Positions 8,282 to 16,938 of a stretch of 64,000 bases of DNA are shown piece after piece. The DNA comes from Paraburkholderia acidisoli (GTDB taxonomy: Bacteria > Pseudomonadota > Gammaproteobacteria > Burkholderiales > Burkholderiaceae), in assembly GCF_009789675.1 (NCBI RefSeq), contig NZ_CP046914.1, positions 930,001 through 994,000 on the forward strand. Direction: 5' to 3'. How positions within the stretch are numbered: the stretch's first letter is position 1; each line of letters starts with the position of its first letter. Both the position numbers and the translations under genes were made by a program. The notes under the pieces are model-generated. The model searched no databases and was not told the origin of the DNA. It saw nothing but the letters and a program-made list of their open reading frames with translations.

Positions 8282-9595
8282 TCAGTGCGACGCCACGTCG
8301 ACGATCGGCACGCTCACGCGCGCGCTCGCGGGCAGGCAGGCGGGACCGACCGGCTCGAAGGTCTTGTACGTGAGAATGAATTCCTGATGCCCTAATCCTT
8401 CGGACTTCGAAGGTTCTCCGTTCGCCACGGCCAGCGTGCGCTCGAACACTTCGCGGCCCACCTCGTCGAGCGTCGCGCGGCCTTCGAGAATGCGGCCCGC
8501 GTCCACGTCCATGTCGCCGGACAGGTTGCGATACGTGACCGGATTCGCGCACACCTTGATGACGGGCGCAAGCGCGGAACCCACCACGGAACCGCGCCCC
8601 GTCGTGAACAGAATGATGTGCGAGCCGCACGCGATGAGTTCGGCAATTTCGGCGTTGTCGCTGATATTCGGGAATCCGAAGCGTGGCTCGCCGTCGGGCA
8701 CCACGTCGAGCAAATACAGGCCGCCCGTGGGCGGCACGTCGCCCGGCTTGACGATGCCGACGATCGGCGAGGCGCCGCTTTTCGCGTAGGCGCCCAGCGA
8801 CTTCTCTTCCTGCGTGGTGAGGCCGCCGTCGGCATTGCCCACCGCGAACGAACCGTGCCCGAGGATCGAGTAATAGCGCGCCGCCTTCGCCACGCATTTG
8901 ACGATCTCCGCGCCCAGTTCCGGTCGCGCGGCGCGGCTTTCCATGTGGAATTCGCAACCCACGAGTTCGCCGGTTTCCTCGAAGATGCACGCCGCGCCCG
9001 CTTCGATCAGCTTGTCGAACGCGCGGCCCACGGCCGGATTCGCCGTGATGCCGCTCGTGCCGTCCGAGCCGCCGCAAATGGTGCCGACCACGAGTTCGTC
9101 GAGCCGCATCGGCACTTTCCGTTGCAGCGCCAGTTGCGCGCGCGCGTCTCGCACCCAATCCACGCCGTACTGAATCGTGCTGCGCGTTCCGCCCTTTTCC
9201 TGAATCGTCAGGACTTCTACCGGCCTGCCGCTCGCGCGCACCTGATCGACGAGATAATGCTTGTTCATGCTCTCGCAGCCGAGCGAGACGAACAGCACCG
9301 CGCCCACGTTCGGGTGCGTGGTGAGTTGCGTCATCATCTTCTCGGCATAGCTATTCGGAAAGCAGCCGGGAAAGCCGATCAGATGCACGGGCGCTTCAGC
9401 GGGCGCGCCGCCATCGTCGAAGGCATCGAGCGGCACGCGAAAATGCGCGACGATCTCGCGCGCCACGTGATGCGCGCATTCCACGAGATACGCAACCGCG
9501 ACCACGTTGCGAATGCCCTTGCGGCCGTCGCTGCGCAACCAGCCTTCGAGCATGGGCGCGCCGGCAGGCGAGGAAGTGACGTTGCTTGAAGTCAT
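8282..9595 (-). CDS. UxaA-family dehydratase large subunit, probable L-fuconate dehydratase
   Basis: A 437-residue protein corresponding to the large domain of altronate/galactarate dehydratases (UxaA/GarD family), which remove water from sugar acids using a divalent metal. Typical segments are GRKGIRNVVAVAYLVECAHHVA near residue 24, LIGFPGCFPNSYAEKMM near 75, VLFVSLGCESMN near 100, VGTICGGSDGTSGITANPAVG near 170 and FTTGRGSVVGSALAPVIKVCANP near 350. The conserved Cys residues fit metal or cluster coordination. The SAF-domain small subunit is the separate gene immediately upstream. In the Xanthomonas L-fucose route the dehydratase is an enolase-superfamily enzyme; here this unrelated family takes the slot. 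AGGA is 9 bases before the ATG. Sugar-acid specificity is inferred from context. Confidence 0.86.
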   Translation of the reverse strand: MTSSNVTSSPAGAPMLEGWLRSDGRKGIRNVVAVAYLVECAHHVAREIVAHFRVPLDAFDDGGAPAEAPVHLIGFPGCFPNSYAEKMMTQLTTHPNVGAVLFVSLGCESMNKHYLVDQVRASGRPVEVLTIQEKGGTRSTIQYGVDWVRDARAQLALQRKVPMRLDELVVGTICGGSDGTSGITANPAVGRAFDKLIEAGAACIFEETGELVGCEFHMESRAARPELGAEIVKCVAKAARYYSILGHGSFAVGNADGGLTTQEEKSLGAYAKSGASPIVGIVKPGDVPPTGGLYLLDVVPDGEPRFGFPNISDNAEIAELIACGSHIILFTTGRGSVVGSALAPVIKVCANPVTYRNLSGDMDVDAGRILEGRATLDEVGREVFERTLAVANGEPSKSEGLGHQEFILTYKTFEPVGPACLPASARVSVPIVDVASH

Positions 9596-9608
9596 GACAT
9601 GAGTCCTG

Positions 9609-9935
9609 CTAGTGCGAGACGAATTCGTGGCCCGCGTCGTGCGTATAGGTCGGCAGGTAATCGCTTTCGAGGTTGTGCGTGTGCAGATGCTCGCCGCGCG
9701 CCACCGCCGTGGTCACATGGCCGATGCGCGCGCCGTAGCGCACGACCTTCTCGTCCTGCGCGAGCGCGCGGCGCGCGACCTTGTGCCCGAGTTCGATCGT
9801 CTTCGCGAGCGTCACGCGCTCGCCTTCGATCTCCAGCGTCTCGCCCTGCGCGAGCCGCGCGGCCGCGATCAGGCAATTGTCGTCGGGGGAAAGCAGGATG
9901 AGGCGCGGGTCGGTTTGCGCGGTGCTTGCGTTCAC
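9609..9935 (-). CDS. UxaA-family dehydratase small (SAF domain) subunit
   Basis: A 108-residue SAF-domain protein matching the N-terminal domain of altronate dehydratase. It begins with RLILLSPDDNCLIAAA, continues with VTLAKTIELGHKVA and ends near HLHTHNLES, a conserved His-containing turn of the family. In altronate dehydratase this domain is usually fused to the large domain; here it is split and encoded 13 bases before the large-subunit start, so the two products should assemble. GGAG lies 8 bases ahead of a GTG at 9935, which I prefer; an ATG at 9953 would add six residues but has no ribosome site. The permease stop is just upstream. Confidence 0.83.
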   Translation of the reverse strand: MNASTAQTDPRLILLSPDDNCLIAAARLAQGETLEIEGERVTLAKTIELGHKVARRALAQDEKVVRYGARIGHVTTAVARGEHLHTHNLESDYLPTYTHDAGHEFVSH

Positions 9936-9956
9936 GTTCGTTCTCCGCTGCATGCG

Positions 9957-10994
9957 TTAATTCTGCGCGTCGCCACCCGCGAGCCGCGCCACCATCAGCG
10001 AGCCGAGGATGATCGCGCCGTAGATCGCCTGAATCCAGAACGACGGCACCTGTGCGAGCGTCAGCAGGTTCTGCACCACGCCGAGCAGCAGCACGCCCGA
10101 AAGCGCGCCGAACATCGTGCCGTTGCCGCCGTCGAGCGAAATGCCGCCGATCACGGCCGCCGCGAACACGGTGAAGATCATGCCGTTGCCCTGGTTCGCG
10201 TTGATCGCGCCCACGTAACCCGTGACGATCAGGCCGCCGAGCGCCGCGAGCACGCTGCCGAGCACGAACACGCCCCACGTGATGCGCTCCACGCGAATGC
10301 CGGCCGCGCGCGCCGCGTCGGGATTGCCGCCAATCGCGTAGAGCGCGCGCCCCACGCGGTGGTAGCGCAGCATGAACGCGGCAATCGCGAATGCCGCCGC
10401 CGCGAGCCACACCGAAAGCGGCAAACCGAGCACGATGGTGGTGGCGAGCGTGAAGAACGACGGCGGCATGTCGAACAGCGTGCCGCCTTTGGTCGCGCCC
10501 ACGAGCATGCCGCGCAGCACGATCAGCATGGCGAGCGTGACGATGAACGCGTTGAGCCGCAGCCGCACCACGAGAAAGCCGTTGACGAAGCCGATCACCG
10601 CGCCCACCACGACAATCGCAATCAGCCCGGCCAACGCGGGCCATTGCACGCCGAATCCCGCCGACGCCGCGGGCATCACGAGCATCGCGCCCACGGCGGG
10701 CGCGATGCCCACCGTGGATTCGAGCGAGAGATCGAACTTGCCCGTGAGCACGATCAGCGATTCGGCGAGCACGACCAGCGCGAGCGCCGCCGAAGCGCCG
10801 AGCACGCTGATGAGATTCGCGCGCGTGAGGAAACTCGGGCTCACGAAGCCGCCAATCACGATCAGCAGCACGAGCGCGGGCAGCAGCGCGAAGTCCCGCA
10901 AGCGCGCCAGTTCGATGCGCGGGCGGGCGTTGCGAGCGGCCGGCGAATCGCCCTGCGCCGCGGCGAACGCGGGCGTGGAAACACTATTCTTCAT
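9957..10994 (-). CDS. Sugar ABC transporter permease (RbsC type)
   Basis: A 345-residue polytopic inner-membrane permease of the RbsC/XylH carbohydrate family, with 8-10 hydrophobic helices. Family segments are GKFDLSLESTVGIAPAVGA, GFVNGFLVVRLRLNAFIVTLA, YAIGGNPDAARAAGI (the coupling loop contacting the ATPase) and GGISLDGGNGTMFGALSG. A good GAAGGAG site lies upstream of the ATG at 10994, which is inside the end of the ATPase gene, giving an 11-base overlap and probable coupling. With the ATPase and binding protein it forms the importer for the sugar catabolised by the downstream enzymes, most likely L-fucose. Confidence 0.93.
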   Translation of the reverse strand: MKNSVSTPAFAAAQGDSPAARNARPRIELARLRDFALLPALVLLIVIGGFVSPSFLTRANLISVLGASAALALVVLAESLIVLTGKFDLSLESTVGIAPAVGAMLVMPAASAGFGVQWPALAGLIAIVVVGAVIGFVNGFLVVRLRLNAFIVTLAMLIVLRGMLVGATKGGTLFDMPPSFFTLATTIVLGLPLSVWLAAAAFAIAAFMLRYHRVGRALYAIGGNPDAARAAGIRVERITWGVFVLGSVLAALGGLIVTGYVGAINANQGNGMIFTVFAAAVIGGISLDGGNGTMFGALSGVLLLGVVQNLLTLAQVPSFWIQAIYGAIILGSLMVARLAGGDAQN

Positions 10995-12540
10995 GAAGAT
11001 CGACTCCTTCGATCGATGCAATCAACTCGTGGTCCTTCCAGCCCGCGGGCATCTCCGCGACCACTTCGCCGCGAAACATCACGAGCACGCGGTCGCAGGT
11101 GCGCAGGTCGTCGAGTTCGCTCGACACCACGAGCACGGCCTTGCCTTCGTCGCGCACGCGATCCACCACGGAAAGCAGCGCTTCCTTCGATTTCACGTCC
11201 ACGCCCGCCGTGGGGTCGATGAGCACGAGCACGTCGGGATGGCTGGCCAGGGCGCGCGCCATCACCACTTTCTGCTGATTGCCGCCCGACAAACCGGCAA
11301 CCGCGTGGTCCGGACCTTGCGCGACAATGCCGAGCGCTTCGATCATGCTGCGGCCCACGCGCTGCTTTTTCGCGGGCGGCGCGAAACCGAAGCGGCCGAG
11401 CCGGCCCGCGATCGTCATCGAAGCGTTTTCGGCAATCGACTGCGTGAGCACGAGACCTTCGTGATGGCGGTCCTTCGGCACGCAGCCCACGCCTTGCGCG
11501 AGCGCGGCAGGCACGTCGCCGGGCGGCAGCAACGCCCCTTTCACGCGTATCTCGCCGGCCTGCTGCGCCGTGAGTCCGGCGATGGCTTCGCCCACGCTCG
11601 TGCGGCCGCTGCTGGTCGCGCCCGTGAGGCCGACCACTTCGCCGCGCCGCACGGCGAACGACACGCCGCGATAGTCGTGGCCCGCCAGCGCGTTCACTTC
11701 GAGCGCGAGCGGCGCACCGGCGGGCAAGGCGGCGCGCGCGGCGGCGTCGGCGACATTGAGGCCGCCGCGCTCGCCCGTCATCGCTTCGATCAACCGTTCA
11801 CGCGGCAACTCGGCCACCGGCGCGCTGACGATATGACGCGCATCGCGCAGCACCGTCACGGCCTGGCAAATCTCGTACACCTCCTGCAGGTGGTGCGAGA
11901 TGAACAGGAACGTCACGCCTTCGCGCTGCAATTCGTCGATACGTTTGAAGAGCCGCTTGATCTCCTCGCCGTCGAGTTGCGCGGTGGGTTCGTCGAGGAT
12001 GATGAAACGCGCGCCATACGAGAGCGCCCGCGCGATCTCCACGAGCTGACGCGCTTCCACCGTGAGATCGCCCGCGCGCGCCGCCTCGCGCACGTCGATA
12101 CGCCAATGGTCGAGCAACGCGCGCGCCTCGCGGCGCATGGTCGGCCAGTCGATCACGCCGCGCTTCTTCGGCTGACGATTGATGAACAGATTCTCCGCAA
12201 CCGTGAGATCGCGAATGATCGTCGAATGCTGATACACGCACGCAACGCGTTCGCGCCACGCGTCGCGGTCGGCAATAGGCGGCGCGGCCGCGCCGTTGAA
12301 CTGCACGCTGCCCTCGTCGGGTTTGCGCAGGCCGGTGAGGATCGACACGAGCGTGGACTTGCCCGCGCCGTTGCGGCCCACGAGCGCGTGCGACTCGCCC
12401 GCCATCACGCGCAGGCTCACATTCGCGAGCGCCGCCGTGGAGCCGAAGCGCTTCGTCACGCCGCTCGCCTCGACCACGGGCGGCGCGCTCGCGAGCGCGC
12501 TCACGGGATCGATCGTCGGAACGCTCATTTGACCGCTCAT
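10984..12540 (-). CDS. Sugar ABC transporter ATP-binding protein (two NBDs)
   Basis: A 518-residue tandem ATPase of the RbsA/MglA family. The first domain has a canonical Walker A, GRNGAGKST, near residues 55-63, and Walker B IILDEPTAQLD. The second domain has a degenerate Walker A, GATSSGRTS, but retains signature LSGGNQQK and Walker B VLIDPTAGVD; one degenerate site is normal in this family. It powers sugar uptake at the inner membrane. The start overlaps the binding-protein stop as ATGA. A 12-base tandem duplication places a second in-frame ATG at 12528, so two starts four codons apart are possible. Confidence 0.94.
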   Translation of the reverse strand: MSGQMSVPTIDPVSALASAPPVVEASGVTKRFGSTAALANVSLRVMAGESHALVGRNGAGKSTLVSILTGLRKPDEGSVQFNGAAAPPIADRDAWRERVACVYQHSTIIRDLTVAENLFINRQPKKRGVIDWPTMRREARALLDHWRIDVREAARAGDLTVEARQLVEIARALSYGARFIILDEPTAQLDGEEIKRLFKRIDELQREGVTFLFISHHLQEVYEICQAVTVLRDARHIVSAPVAELPRERLIEAMTGERGGLNVADAAARAALPAGAPLALEVNALAGHDYRGVSFAVRRGEVVGLTGATSSGRTSVGEAIAGLTAQQAGEIRVKGALLPPGDVPAALAQGVGCVPKDRHHEGLVLTQSIAENASMTIAGRLGRFGFAPPAKKQRVGRSMIEALGIVAQGPDHAVAGLSGGNQQKVVMARALASHPDVLVLIDPTAGVDVKSKEALLSVVDRVRDEGKAVLVVSSELDDLRTCDRVLVMFRGEVVAEMPAGWKDHELIASIEGVDLHEE

Positions 12541-12546
12541 TTGACC
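12523..12546. repeat. 12-bp tandem duplication at the SBP/ATPase gene overlap
   Basis: The + strand reads gctcatttgacc twice (12523-12534 and 12535-12546). The unit contains the ATG of the ATPase gene and overlaps the stop codon of the binding-protein gene. As 12 is divisible by three, the duplication keeps the frame and simply supplies two consecutive start codons. Confidence 0.85.
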
Positions 12547-13610
12547 GTGTTACCCCACAGGTTCTTGTCGTCGACGTTCTGCTTCGTCACGAGCGGCGCG
12601 GGCAACTGGTCTTCGAGCACGCCCGGCTGCAACTGCACGATCGTGCTGTCGTGATCGGTCTTGCCCGGCTTGAACGTCTTGCCTTCGAGCGCGGCCTTCA
12701 TGTAGTACAAGCCGTATTTCGCGTACGCGTCGGCGGGTTGCGAAATGGTCGCGTCGATCTCGCCCTTGCGGATCGCGTCGAACTCCTGAGGAATGCCGTC
12801 GTTCGAGACGATCACGATGTGCTTCGGATCGCCGGCGGGAAACAGCAATTGCTTGCGGCGCAGCGTTTGCAAGGTCGGCGAGAGATACACGCCGCCCGCC
12901 TGCATGTAGATCGCTTTCACGTCGGGGTTCGCCGTGAGCAGGCTGTCGAGCGCGCTCGCCGCCACGTCGCCCTTCCAGCCCGCCGGAATTTCGAGCAGCG
13001 AAAGCGCCGGATAGCCCTTCAGGCAAGCGCGAAACGCTTCCGAGCGGTCGCGGCCGTTCACCGAGGCCAGATCGCCCATGATCTGCACGACCTTGCCCGA
13101 CTTCACGTGCTCGCCAATGTACTTGCAGGCTTTTTCGCCGTAAGCGCGGTTGTCGGCGCGCACGACCATCGCCACGGTGCCTTGCGTGGGCGCGACGTCC
13201 ACGGCCACGATCTTGACGTTCTTCTGCGCGGCGTTGTCGAGCGCGCGGCTGATCGCGGCCGAATCGATCGGCCCGACCACGATGCCCTTCGCGCCCAGAT
13301 TGATCATGTTGTTCATGTCCGTGATCTGCTGGGCGGGGTCGTTGTTCGAATTGACGGGCGCGAGTATGTCGATGCCCATCTGCTTCGCGTAGACGCCGAG
13401 GTAGTTGTTGTACGACTGCCAGAACGGCGAGGTGAGCAGCGGCAGACCGAGGCCGACCTTGCCGGTGTCCGCGGCGTGGGCCACGCTCGCGGCGCAGATG
13501 GCGGTGAGGCAAAGCGCCCCGGTTGCGCGGGTGGCCGCGCGCGCGAGTTTGCGCGCCGTGCGGGCGCCAGTGGATGAGCGGGCCCGAACGAGCCCGTTTG
13601 CGAACGCCAT
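12537..13610 (-). CDS. Periplasmic sugar-binding protein of the ABC importer
   Basis: A 357-residue type I periplasmic binding protein (RbsB/peripla_BP_4). The start carries a long twin-part signal: Arg/Lys-rich residues 1-27, a hydrophobic stretch ending in SVAHA, with cleavage expected before ADTGKVGLGLP. Mature-domain landmarks are DILAPVNSNNDPAQQITDM, GIVVGPIDSAAISRALD, VVQIMGDLASVNGRDRSEAF and IVIVSNDGIPQEFDAIRKG. It delivers the sugar to the permease. AAGGAG lies 8 bases before the ATG at 13610, which decides the start over a longer frame. It is the first gene of the nine-gene operon and faces the divergent IclR gene. Confidence 0.93.
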   Translation of the reverse strand: MAFANGLVRARSSTGARTARKLARAATRATGALCLTAICAASVAHAADTGKVGLGLPLLTSPFWQSYNNYLGVYAKQMGIDILAPVNSNNDPAQQITDMNNMINLGAKGIVVGPIDSAAISRALDNAAQKNVKIVAVDVAPTQGTVAMVVRADNRAYGEKACKYIGEHVKSGKVVQIMGDLASVNGRDRSEAFRACLKGYPALSLLEIPAGWKGDVAASALDSLLTANPDVKAIYMQAGGVYLSPTLQTLRRKQLLFPAGDPKHIVIVSNDGIPQEFDAIRKGEIDATISQPADAYAKYGLYYMKAALEGKTFKPGKTDHDSTIVQLQPGVLEDQLPAPLVTKQNVDDKNLWGNTVK

Positions 13611-13711
13611 GTCTGTCTCCTTGTGGGTCGCACGCGCCCGATTCGTACCGGGCGCATGCGTCGGATGCTGTCGTTGTCGTGCCGCTTTTCTACCGTGTCT
13701 CGCTGGCGCAT

Positions 13712-13725
13712 GTTCACCAGTGAAC
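13712..13725. promoter_or_regulatory. Candidate IclR operator, 14-bp palindrome
   Basis: GTTCAC-CA-GTGAAC: two 6-bp arms around a 2-bp centre in the 195-bp gap between the divergent transport operon and the IclR gene. The GTTC...GAAC frame resembles operators reported for several IclR-family regulators. A TTGACC hexamer on the minus strand at 13757-13752 could be the operon -35, putting the palindrome near the start of transcription, where binding would repress. Inferred. Confidence 0.55.
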
Positions 13726-13805
13726 GTATTATTCATATACGCATCGATCAAGGTCAAGGAATGTGCAGCGCAGCATCGGTCCGTAATTTCCCTGGGAACG
13801 CTCGA

Positions 13806-14651
13806 ATGAAAAACCACGCGAAACCGCCGCTTCCCGAAAGCGCGATCGAAGACGAGAAGGACGATAGAGACGAGCGCGACGACGGCGACCGCTACCGCGC
13901 GCCCGCGCTGGACAAAGGACTCGACATCCTCGAATTGCTCGCCGAGCAGCGCGGCGGCCTCACGCGCGCGGAAATCACCAAGGCGCTCGGCCGCAATGCG
14001 AGCGAGATCTACCGCATGCTGGAGCGGCTCGTGGCGCGCCAGTACGTGATGCGCTCCGAAGCCGGCGACCGCTACGCGCTCAGCCTCAAGCTATTCGCGC
14101 TCGCGCATCGACATCCGCCCATGGAGCGCCTGATCGCCGAGGCGCTGCCGCTCATGCAGCGCTTCGCCAACGACGCCGAGCAGTCCTGCCACCTCACCGT
14201 CTACGACCGCGGCAATCTGCTCGTGATCGCCCAGGTCGACGGGCCGGGCACGTGGGGCATCGCGGTGCGGCTCGGCTCGCGCGTGGGTCTCGTCGACACG
14301 AGTTCGGGCCGCACGCTGCTCGCGTGGCAAACGCCGGAGCAGCGGGCGCACATGCTCGCGGAACACACCAAGGTGAAAGGCGAAGTGACGATCGATCACG
14401 CGGCGCTCGAAGCCGCGTGCGAGCGCGTGCGCGAGACGGGTTTCTCGCGCACGGACAGCCAGCAGATTTTTGGCGTGACGGACGTGACGTTTCCCGTGCT
14501 CGGGCCGTCCGGGCAGGCAATGGCGGCGCTCACGTGCCCGTTTCTGAAGCGGATCGACGAATACGTGGCGCCCTCGCTCGATGAAGCCACGCGCATGCTC
14601 GGCGAGATCGTGCAGGCGCTTTCGATGTTGCGGGACGAAGGCGCGGCGTGA
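13806..14651 (+). CDS. IclR-family transcriptional regulator
   Basis: A 281-residue IclR-type regulator. After a charged, Asp/Glu-rich tail of about 33 residues comes the winged helix (ALDKGLDILELLAEQRGGLT, then EITKALGRNASEIYRMLERL, about residues 35-95). The effector-binding GAF-like domain follows (CHLTVYDRGNLLVIAQVDGP; GLVDTSSGRTLLAW; GFSRTDSQQIFGVTDVTFPV). It is divergent from the ABC/L-fucose-type operon, which it probably represses until a sugar or sugar-acid intermediate binds. The ATG at 13806 has no strong ribosome site but marks the start of coding character. The acidic N-terminal tail is longer than usual for the family. Confidence 0.92.
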   Translation: MKNHAKPPLPESAIEDEKDDRDERDDGDRYRAPALDKGLDILELLAEQRGGLTRAEITKALGRNASEIYRMLERLVARQYVMRSEAGDRYALSLKLFALAHRHPPMERLIAEALPLMQRFANDAEQSCHLTVYDRGNLLVIAQVDGPGTWGIAVRLGSRVGLVDTSSGRTLLAWQTPEQRAHMLAEHTKVKGEVTIDHAALEAACERVRETGFSRTDSQQIFGVTDVTFPVLGPSGQAMAALTCPFLKRIDEYVAPSLDEATRMLGEIVQALSMLRDEGAA

Positions 14652-14691
14652 GGCTCGGCGCGCGCCTGCCTTGGCGACGAGGGCTACGTGC

Positions 14692-16731
14692 TTAACGCGC
14701 GATCACCGGCGTGCGATCGCCACGCGTGCCGTGCGCTTCGCGCTCGACGATCGCCATGTAAAGCCGTTCGAGATCGCGTGTGAATGCGGGCGTGTCGAAG
14801 AGCGGCGCGGTGCCGCGCGCCGCCGCGAGCTTGTCGCGCACGCGCGCGCGCCACGGCGCGTCGAACGCGAACCCGAGCGCGATCTGGAAATACGCGTCGA
14901 GATCACGGGCGACGAGTTCGTCGAGCCCCACGGCATGCAGCAGACTCGCGCCCACCCGGCCCGCGAACAGCGTGCCGGGCACGCTCACCATCGGCACGCC
15001 GGCCCAGAGCGCGTCGCTGCCCGTGGTGTGCGAACCGGTCGGCAAGGTATCGAGCGCGAGATCGGCGAGCGGCAAACGCGCGAGATGCGATTCTTGCGGC
15101 AGTTTGGGCGCGAAGATCACGCGTGCGGCATCCACGCCCTGATCGGCGTAGAACTGCCGCAGATTGCCGCGCGCACGCCCGGAACCGGGATCGAGCAGCC
15201 ACAGCACGCTGCCCGGCGTGGCCTTGAGCAGCCGCGCCCACAACGCCGACATCGGCGCGTTGAACTTGAAGGTTTGATTGAAGCTGCAAAACACGAAACC
15301 CGTTTCGGGCAGGCCCGCCTGCGCGCGCGTGGGCACGGCCGCGCCATGACGCCGATGATCGACCGGCTGATAGCACTGCGGCATGAGCGCGAGCGTTTCG
15401 CTGTAGTGCGCGGCCATGGCGGGCGGTGAAACGATGGCGTCGGAGATGACGTAATCGGCGAGACGCGCATGGCCGAGCGAGCCCGGATAGCCGAGCCAGC
15501 TCACGACCACGGGCGCGGGCCGCAGCGCCGTGATGCCGAGGCGCGCGCCCGTGGTGTAGCCCTTGAGATCGACGAGCAGATGCACGCCGTCGTGGGCGAT
15601 TTGCGCGGCCGCCTGCGCGTCGGAAAGCGCGCTCAGGTCGTGCCACGTGCCGCGCACGTGCGCGAAGCGTTCGCGCGCGGTGGCATCGGGATCGGGGCCA
15701 TAGGAATAGAGATGCACGTCGAAGCGCGCGGCGTCATGCAATTCGAGCACGCCCGCCAGCAGCCGCAGCGTGGCGTGATCGTAAAAGTCCGCCGATAGAT
15801 AACCGACGCGCAAGCGCTCGCCCGCCGCGCAACGCGCGAGCGCGGCCGCCAGCCCCGCACCGCGCGCCACCATGAACGGCGCCGCCAGTTCGCCGCGCCA
15901 ACGGCTTTGCGCGAAGCGCGCGCCCGCGTCGCGATGCAGTTCCGGCGTGAGCGAGGGAATGCCCAGCAGACACCACGGCGTGAGGTTGTCCGCCGTGCCT
16001 TGCGCGACCATCGAGAGCGCCGCCGTGTCGATTTCGTCGAGCTGCCGCCAATGCGCCTCGCGCCGCCGCACGTACTGCGCGGCTTCCCAGCGGCCGCCGC
16101 GGCAGTACGCTTCGTCGGCTTCCTCGATGCGGTCCATGCGCTCCAGCAAGCCGCCATAGCACTGCCAGAGATGCGGCGAATTACCGTCGAGCTTCAGCGC
16201 TTCACGCAGATTTTCCCCGGCCGCTTCGAGCTGGCCCGCGTCCTGTTGCAGCATCGCGAGATTGCTGTAGGCAACCGCATAGCGCGGGTCGGTGGCAATA
16301 GCCTCGCGATAGCACGCCTCGGCTTGCGGTATCGAATGGCGCTTCTTGAGCAGATTGCCGAGGTTGTTGAACACGCGCGCCTCGCGCACGCCATGGCCGA
16401 TGGCCGCGCGATACGCCTCGATCGCTTCGCCGTCGCGGCCCTGCCAGAGCAGCGTCCAGGCCAGATCGCGCCGGTACGTCCCGCTCTCGCGCTGGGCGAG
16501 CGCCGCGCGAATGGACTTTTCGGCTTCGGCGAATTGCGACTGGCGCGCGAGGGTCACGCCCAGCAGATGCAGCGCGTCGGCGTGCTGCGGATCTTCCGCG
16601 AGGATCTCGCGAAAGAGCGCCTGCGCGTGCGGGTATTTTTCGTCGTTGAGATGGCCGATACCGCGCTGTAGCAGCGTGGTGGCGTGCGAGCGCGCGGCGG
16701 CGGAAGCAGAGGAAGGGCGGGATGAGTTCAT
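14692..16731 (-). CDS. TPR protein with O-GlcNAc-transferase-like (GT41) domain
   Basis: A 679-residue protein with an N-terminal tetratricopeptide solenoid (about residues 15-240, five to six repeats such as ALHLLGVTLARQSQFAEAEK and VFNNLGNLLKKRHSIPQAEA) and a C-terminal GT41/SPINDLY-like glycosyltransferase region. Catalytic-domain landmarks are RVGYLSADFYDHATLRLLAG (the His aligns with the base region of OGT), VVVSWLGYPGSLG, FVFCSFNQTFKFNAP and LALDTLPTGSHTTGSDALW for UDP-sugar binding. Bacterial members glycosylate proteins or envelope components, often in the cytosol; the acceptor is unknown. It ends 41 bases from the convergent IclR gene. No glycan operon is adjacent. Confidence 0.9.
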   Translation of the reverse strand: MNSSRPSSASAAARSHATTLLQRGIGHLNDEKYPHAQALFREILAEDPQHADALHLLGVTLARQSQFAEAEKSIRAALAQRESGTYRRDLAWTLLWQGRDGEAIEAYRAAIGHGVREARVFNNLGNLLKKRHSIPQAEACYREAIATDPRYAVAYSNLAMLQQDAGQLEAAGENLREALKLDGNSPHLWQCYGGLLERMDRIEEADEAYCRGGRWEAAQYVRRREAHWRQLDEIDTAALSMVAQGTADNLTPWCLLGIPSLTPELHRDAGARFAQSRWRGELAAPFMVARGAGLAAALARCAAGERLRVGYLSADFYDHATLRLLAGVLELHDAARFDVHLYSYGPDPDATARERFAHVRGTWHDLSALSDAQAAAQIAHDGVHLLVDLKGYTTGARLGITALRPAPVVVSWLGYPGSLGHARLADYVISDAIVSPPAMAAHYSETLALMPQCYQPVDHRRHGAAVPTRAQAGLPETGFVFCSFNQTFKFNAPMSALWARLLKATPGSVLWLLDPGSGRARGNLRQFYADQGVDAARVIFAPKLPQESHLARLPLADLALDTLPTGSHTTGSDALWAGVPMVSVPGTLFAGRVGASLLHAVGLDELVARDLDAYFQIALGFAFDAPWRARVRDKLAAARGTAPLFDTPAFTRDLERLYMAIVEREAHGTRGDRTPVIAR

Positions 16732-16938
16732 CCCGCGATGTTAGTCAGCGAGCCGGCGCGCGAAAATCGGACGGGTCTTACATCGATGCGATGAAAACGA
16801 CGGCAACGAAGCTCGGTCGACCCGGCACCGATGACGGGGACGGAAGCGCCGGGCGCAAAACCGGTTAGAATGGCGACCCTCCAAAAAATCCCGCGCACCG
16901 TCTCGGCCTCGAGCGCGGCGCGCGCGCATTCGAATCTC

